In this document: one piece after another, positions 63,958-64,000 of the stretch
Position numbering within the stretch: position 1 is the first letter of the stretch
Layout of the letters: each line of letters opens with the position of its first letter
Origin: UBA5078 sp033721235
GTDB taxonomy: Bacteria; Pseudomonadota; Gammaproteobacteria; Pseudomonadales; Pseudohongiellaceae
Direction of reading: 5' to 3'
DNA: 64,000 bases
Assembly: GCA_033721235.1 (NCBI GenBank)
Contig: JAWWAY010000008.1
Coordinates: 88,888-152,887 of the forward strand
Program-made: the position numbers and the translations under genes
The notes under the pieces: generated by a model
What the model was told of the DNA's origin: nothing
Seen by the model: only the letters and a program-made list of their open reading frames with translations
Database searches by the model: none

Positions 63958-64000
63958 CGTTGTGCCGCTCGTGTCCGATGGCGGGTCGAGCGACGGCGGG

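Overview
The window is a stretch of chromosome from a Gram-negative gammaproteobacterium, probably marine and Cellvibrionales-like. This rests on the gene set (TorF-type porin beside glnK/amtB, Epd, UbiK, RsmE, Rep, ComM, cytochrome c5 proteins) and on a mid-range GC content. Genus-level placement is not supported. No rRNA, tRNA, CRISPR array or complete transposon was seen. The last ~250 bases are much more GC-rich than the rest and may not belong to this genome.

Region 1 (1-13.2 kb) looks like a surface-layer export and signalling module. A type I secretion adaptor (cut by the left edge) and its ABC transporter follow a Crp/Fnr-type regulator on the minus strand. Diverging from them are a FecR-domain protein, a CHASE2-class III nucleotide cyclase and a TPR/outer-membrane barrel protein, then a 1351-residue cysteine-free, acidic, beta-repeat protein that resembles type I-secreted S-layer/RTX proteins. 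Near-identical CRP-type boxes lie upstream of the FecR gene and of the giant protein gene. A SapC-family gene (a family named for S-layer work) lies further on at 28 kb.

Region 2 (13.3-25.8 kb) is the most unusual part: glycosyltransferase, Stf0-type sulfotransferase, an adenylation-PCP-sulfotransferase protein, a docking-condensation-PCP-thioesterase protein, an amidohydrolase, a degenerate CysN fused to an APS kinase, and UDP-glucose dehydrogenase. The genes are co-directional, and three overlap by 4 bases at their ends. Together they look like a pathway that makes a sulfated acyl/peptidyl product or surface modification with its own PAPS supply.

Region 3 (25.8-34 kb) continues with surface-polysaccharide genes: a methyltransferase with regulatory domain, SapC and an unknown partner, a GT2 glycosyltransferase, a sugar epimerase and rfbC-rfbD-rfbB for dTDP-L-rhamnose (no rfbA here). 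Region 4 (34-39.1 kb) holds exported proteins: a Calx-beta protein, a small exported protein with a matrixin-like metalloprotease, and two cytochrome c5 proteins, the first behind a structured leader.

Region 5 (39.1-48.7 kb) has Rep helicase, a GGDEF/EAL protein with altered signature motifs, ComM, UbiK bracketed by two palindromic repeat elements, then the nitrogen-responsive torF, glnK and amtB genes with NtrC-type boxes and sigma-54 promoters. Region 6 (48.7-54.1 kb) is a five-gene minus-strand methionine-cycle operon (sahR-like regulator, metK, ahcY, metF, rsmE) headed by a 32-bp palindrome. Region 7 (54.2-63.5 kb) carries tkt-epd-pgk-fba, an alpha/beta hydrolase, and divergent serA and D-2-hydroxyglutarate dehydrogenase genes. 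A cold-shock gene lies at the GC-shifted right end.
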